Of a stretch of 64,000 bases of DNA, positions 62,101 to 64,000 are shown piece after piece. Within the stretch, counting starts at the first letter, position 1; the number at the start of each line of letters is the position of its first letter. This DNA is from Mastigias papua (lineage: Eukaryota; Cnidaria; Scyphozoa; Rhizostomeae; Mastigiidae). Below the pieces are notes generated by a model, which did not search any database, was not told the DNA's origin, and saw nothing but the letters and a program-made list of their open reading frames with translations. The translations under genes and the position numbers were made by a program. The stretch is taken from assembly GCA_964019165.1 (NCBI GenBank), contig OZ025273.1:9857279-9921278 (forward strand), given 5' to 3'.

Positions 62101-63310
62101 TTGATGGCTTACCTGGAGACAGAGGACCAGATGGTGATCCGGTATTTTATTGTTTATTCCAAGAAAGATTTCAGCTATCCTTAATATTTCCGTGCAGCAG
62201 CTTGAAGTAGGGGCTTCTGGAAGCCTTCATAATTATTCAAAAGAGCTTACCTTACAGTGAATGTAACTGGATCTAGGCATTACGGCCAAAGCTAAGATTA
62301 AGCGTAAACTATTCAGAAAGAGGTTTAAAACTTTATCAGAGAGAAAGAACCTAGTGCTTGTTTTTGCAATCCTTCTTCAAATCTTAATTGTTTATCTTAA
62401 TCTTTAATATTAATCTTAGTCCTAATTGTTAATCCGTAATCTTTAATGTTAGTCCTAATTGTTTCTCAAATAAACAAAAGGAGCTTCGTTCATTTGGCGT
62501 CATTATTACCACAGTGGTTTAAATTTTTGCATTTTATCGCTAATGGTCTACCACTGTTGCCAAATGCAAAACGGACATCTTGTAGGGATTCAATCAGACT
62601 CAAGCTTTTTAGCTGATATGTTAATAGAATTACCATTTGGCAGTTTCGAGACAGTGAGAGTATTACAATGGGAAACAGATCTTGTTAAATGGACAAGGGC
62701 TCTGTACAATCTAGGTCAACAAGGAGTTACAAGTTTAGGGTTTTTAAGTCAATCTCTGACTGAAAGGTCATTCTTTGTTTCTATGAATTAAATATTGCAT
62801 CTCATCATTTTCCGAATCCCTTACTCAATCAGTGCATATCTGCATTAGGTCAATGGAAAGCACATTAGCTTCACGTGGCCTCACTTTGATGGTAGATGTG
62901 TTGCTCAATTTAAAAAACTCTTGCAGTAATTGTTTGGGTTACTGAGAGTATATGACACTTGGTTGCCACAGATAAATGGATTCGCTTCATAAGTATGCCA
63001 AAACGTGGGAAAGAGTTAGGTTGATAGAAAAGATTGATGTCGAAGATCTAGAATAGGTACAAAAATGGCGTGTCCTCACAGTTCGTGCATTAGTACTAAT
63101 CAGGGGATGAAACTCTGAAAGTTTTAGACAACGCTTCTATTATCTTATGAGCTGATGAAAATTGCCCTGCAAAATGTAATTTGACGTCAGCTAGGCTGTC
63201 GTATCTATGAGGCTTTCGTATTTGTTCCTGTCATGAGGTACATCATAGTTTTTTGTCTTTTCCAGGGGGAGACAGGTGATGTTGGAGCTCCTGGTATCCA
63301 GGGGACAGCA
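44118..63310 (+). CDS. TSPN-containing collagen alpha chain, 5' part
   Basis: Well-supported exons: 53784-54210 (TSPN), 55294-55446, 59602-59655, 60331-60384, 60782-60835, 61029-61082, 62088-62141 and 63266-63310. The last six are Gly-X-Y repeats of exactly 54, 54, 54, 54, 54 and 45 nt, each starting with a Gly codon, the classic fibrillar-collagen pattern. Plausible 5' exons: 44118-44187 (signal peptide) and 45915-45976 (acidic linker). Modest candidates: 46841-46884 and 58333-58398. Product: secreted extracellular-matrix collagen with a thrombospondin/laminin-G-like N-propeptide, as in type V/XI (clade B) fibrillar chains; IX/XVI-like FACIT chains also carry TSPN. The gene continues past 64,000, so the C-propeptide that would settle the class is not seen. 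The first Met could instead be at 44055. Confidence 0.85.
45357..45395. repeat. (GGT)n followed by poly-G
   Basis: A GGT trinucleotide run (45357-45384) passes into about 10 G. The minus-strand frame (poly-Thr) is not a gene. Confidence 0.95.
45915..45976 (+). CDS. Candidate acidic linker exon of the collagen gene
   Basis: After TTGTTCTCCTTCTATGGATAG it completes a GAG codon with the phase-1 base from 44187 and encodes QRYIHFPVAEEPEELFQEHT, ending at a GTAAAA donor in phase 0. It is acidic and free of stops, and fits a propeptide segment before TSPN. The non-standard acceptor tract keeps confidence moderate. Confidence 0.45.
46841..46884 (+). CDS. Possible 44-nt exon linking to TSPN
   Basis: After TTATTTCTATTATTTTTAAG it reads VVQCQDPLVLLLSV plus two bases, then a GTAATG donor. 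It enters in phase 0 (from 45976) and leaves in the phase needed at 53784. The hydrophobic DPLVLLLSV could be the first TSPN strand. Only phase and splice signals support it. Confidence 0.25.
46988..47327. mobile_element. TIR element, acacgtg/ttataagaaag family, copy
   Basis: 'tacacgtgttttttatttat' then 'aagaaac' at the left faces 'gtttcttataaaaatgacgt' 'gta' at the right; the interior has the same 'gtttctta' repetition as 29041-29722. The 142-codon open frame across its left part is a by-product of the insertion. Confidence 0.65.
47458..47756. mobile_element. MITE with GGCGCGCAA ends, copy 2 (reverse orientation)
   Basis: 'gaggcgcacagctag' at the left and 'ggttgcgcgcctgg' at the right. Reverse-complemented, it aligns with 29176-29475, including 'ggtaaaagtgccc' and 'cctgtgggtctaga'. 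Confidence 0.7.
49786..49842 (+). repeat. 30-bp tandem duplication
   Basis: 'gaagaagatctctcattacc' plus 'cagcggag' occurs twice in a row in a collagen intron. Confidence 0.85.
50500..51013. mobile_element. Probable relative of the ttataagaaag TIR family
   Basis: 'aagttccttat', 'gaccactttttat' and two copies of 'gtggttccttataaa' end in 'ttataagaaaagcgtgtac', similar to the right end of the family at 29722. The left boundary is not clear. A further fragment lies at 51856-51910. Confidence 0.4.
53242..53568 (+). mobile_element. MITE-like element, CTCGAATTAGCC family, copy 3
   Basis: Starts 'tccgtaaattctcgaattag', ends 'cgagtcgatgatttacagt'. The centre 'gacaaatgccgttcaaaaag' 'ctcattgtcaaa' matches the copy at 18713. 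It ends 215 bp upstream of the TSPN exon. More diverged than copy 2. Confidence 0.75.
53784..54210 (+). CDS. TSPN (laminin-G-like) domain exon of the collagen
   Basis: A 427-nt exon after TTTTCGCCTCTCCCAG encodes about 142 residues ending at GTACGT in phase 0. Landmarks follow collagen V/XI/IX TSPN order: DKWYYLSFKRK, PLKFTLVLDIKM (core strand equivalent to FSILFTV), LVIIGIRVGSKVSVDYKSTSGK, EENITLSINCWQRS (equivalent to ATLFVDC, with the conserved Cys) and DVETNGLISVWKKE (equivalent to DIDGFAVLG). The second TSPN cysteine is in the next exon. The N-terminal strand of the domain must come from an upstream exon. Confidence 0.85.
54596..54966. repeat. Inverted repeat with ~50-bp arms in a collagen intron
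   Basis: 'ccagactcctggtaccagat' at about 54599 and on to 'tatacgcataatctccg' faces 'cggaaatgatgcgtgtagtt' 'aagagtctggtactaggagt' at 54914-54955. The left arm holds a doubled 'cctggtaccaga' unit. The loop lies within an open frame (54503-54823) of unknown nature. Confidence 0.6.
55294..55446 (+). CDS. Collagen exon after TSPN with paired cysteine
   Basis: After GATTTGATTTTCAG it reads LQFRSFEFTPDADYHKKYC, matching the end of TSPN domains (QLLIVPDP..YDYC), then a basic, Ser-rich linker ending LAEQ at a GTAAGG donor. 51 codons, phase 0 at both ends. The cysteine probably pairs with the one in SINCWQ of the preceding exon. Confidence 0.85.
56356..56420. repeat. (CCCT)n pyrimidine tract
   Basis: CCCT/CCTCTT repeats in a collagen intron. 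The several open frames through it on both strands (Pro/Ser-rich or Glu/Gly-rich) are artefacts. Confidence 0.95.
58333..58398 (+). CDS. Possible collagen linker exon (66 nt)
   Basis: A strong acceptor (TTTGCTTTGTTTGTTTAG) and an ideal GTGAGT donor enclose 22 codons, RAQNTFAASEVV then KNGSTISRII, phase 0 at both ends. It is not Gly-X-Y. It would sit in the variable region between TSPN and the triple helix. Confidence 0.4.
58804..59147. mobile_element. MITE, AGGGGTCAT..AAAGTAC family, copy 2
   Basis: 'cggggtcatgcgtaaagtac' at the left and 'ggtacttactttcaggactg' 'tccc' at the right are imperfect inverted repeats related to the end of 28379-28581. Internally 'cacccaccctgtacgcgcga' and 'cccacccaccgaccctcaaa' repeat. 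It lies about 450 bp before the first Gly-X-Y exon. Confidence 0.55.
59602..63310 (+). CDS. Triple-helix exons (six Gly-X-Y exons)
   Basis: 59602-59655 GPPGLPGPKGERGPEGPR; 60331-60384 GYKGEPGPLGDPGDAGSL; 60782-60835 GPRGPIGPQGPPGLQGRP; 61029-61082 GPRGLNGFPGRPGKKGER; 62088-62141 GRPGLDGLPGDRGPDGDP; 63266-63310 GETGDVGAPGIQGTA. 108 contiguous residues (36 triplets) without a break in the Gly repeat. Charged KGE, RGP and GDR triplets are of the kind used in fibril packing. All donors and acceptors are GT/AG. Confidence 0.97.
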
Positions 63311-64000
63311 GTAAGTATATGTTTCCCATCCGTACCAAAAATGACAACGATGTTTTCAAATTGTATGTGCTTACTGTACTGTCTCTCACAGTGACTGTTT
63401 AACATACTGCTAGATATTTGTCTGGTTAGCTGTTGTTACCCAATGAATATGTTGTCAGCAAGTCGGGACATTTTGTTTAGGCCCTTTACAGCTAAGGCAG
63501 TTTAGTACAATCACTTTGAATTTATCCTGTTTGGTTGTAAATTTAGCTTCCGAGCTCATATACAACTTTCAGAAGATATCTATTTGCATAGTGGAAGGTA
63601 TACTTGATCCATATTTGCGTTGAATTTCTCTTTTTTGCTGACTTGGCCGTTGTATTCTCTGTGATTTATTCGAACAACATTCCTTAGTTTGATTGTTTGA
63701 CTAATTGCCTCAGGGACCACTCTTTGTTCAATGCTACCAGAGTATGAGTCTATTTGCAGGGATAACTCTTTAGACTATGTTGAAATAGGTATGATGAACT
63801 GTCCTGCAGTGTATCGTTCTTGCCACATATCTCATTATCATCATCCTTTATTGTTGATTTCTTACAATAGTTCATTTGCACTAATTTCACTATAGCACGA
63901 AAAAGTGGGAACATTCTTTAAGCATGCTGAAAAGCTTTTTTCTTCCGACACTCGTGAGAGTATGAAACGTAGGATAGCAACCGAAAGGCGAACTAAGATA

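Noticed and set aside
63712..63770. GPL codons after TTGCCTCAG, possible next collagen exon
   Set aside because: Gly-X-Y is lost after the first triplet and no donor at 45 or 54 nt follows.

Overview
The window is nuclear DNA from an animal, most likely an early-branching or marine invertebrate. It is AT-rich and full of microsatellites and short terminal-inverted-repeat elements. It carries intron-rich genes whose exons have canonical GT/AG borders and consistent phases. I cannot name the species. The protein assignments rest on spliced exon chains compared with family sequences known to me; no search was run.

Layout. (1) 653-9121 (+): the 3' part of the meiotic cross-over RING/coiled-coil protein HEI10 (CCNB1IP1), seven exons including a 21-nt microexon. 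The RING exons lie upstream of the window. One of its introns holds a free-standing 118-codon ORF ending in a near-perfect heptad coiled coil (3127-3483). (2) 10659-13479 (-): a two-exon model for a small acidic secreted protein that I do not recognise, convergent with HEI10. (3) 13.5-19.2 kb: gene-poor repeat region with a decayed non-LTR reverse transcriptase, a tRNA-like SINE head, (TA)n arrays and two copies of a ~325-bp inverted-repeat element. (4) 19208-41574 (+): a complete AP-3 adaptor medium (mu) subunit gene, 19 coding exons joining in phase to 415 residues. Its introns are loaded with microsatellites, MITE-like elements, a ~1-kb palindrome and a 38-bp minisatellite. (5) ~44.1 kb to the right edge (+): the 5' part of a TSPN-containing collagen gene: signal-peptide exon, acidic linker exon, TSPN (laminin-G-like) exon, a cysteine-bearing exon, then six Gly-X-Y exons of exactly 54 or 45 nt. 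It runs off the window.

The three recognised genes have unrelated jobs (meiotic recombination, endosome/lysosome-related vesicle sorting, extracellular matrix), so the neighbourhood is not a functional cluster. The most unusual signals are the intronic coiled-coil ORF, the HEI10 microexon, the extreme exon fragmentation of AP3M, and a recurring architecture in which a hammerhead-ribozyme-like CUGANGA...GAAAC motif sits between two (TA)n arrays, seen three times. I see no prokaryotic, organellar or CRISPR features.
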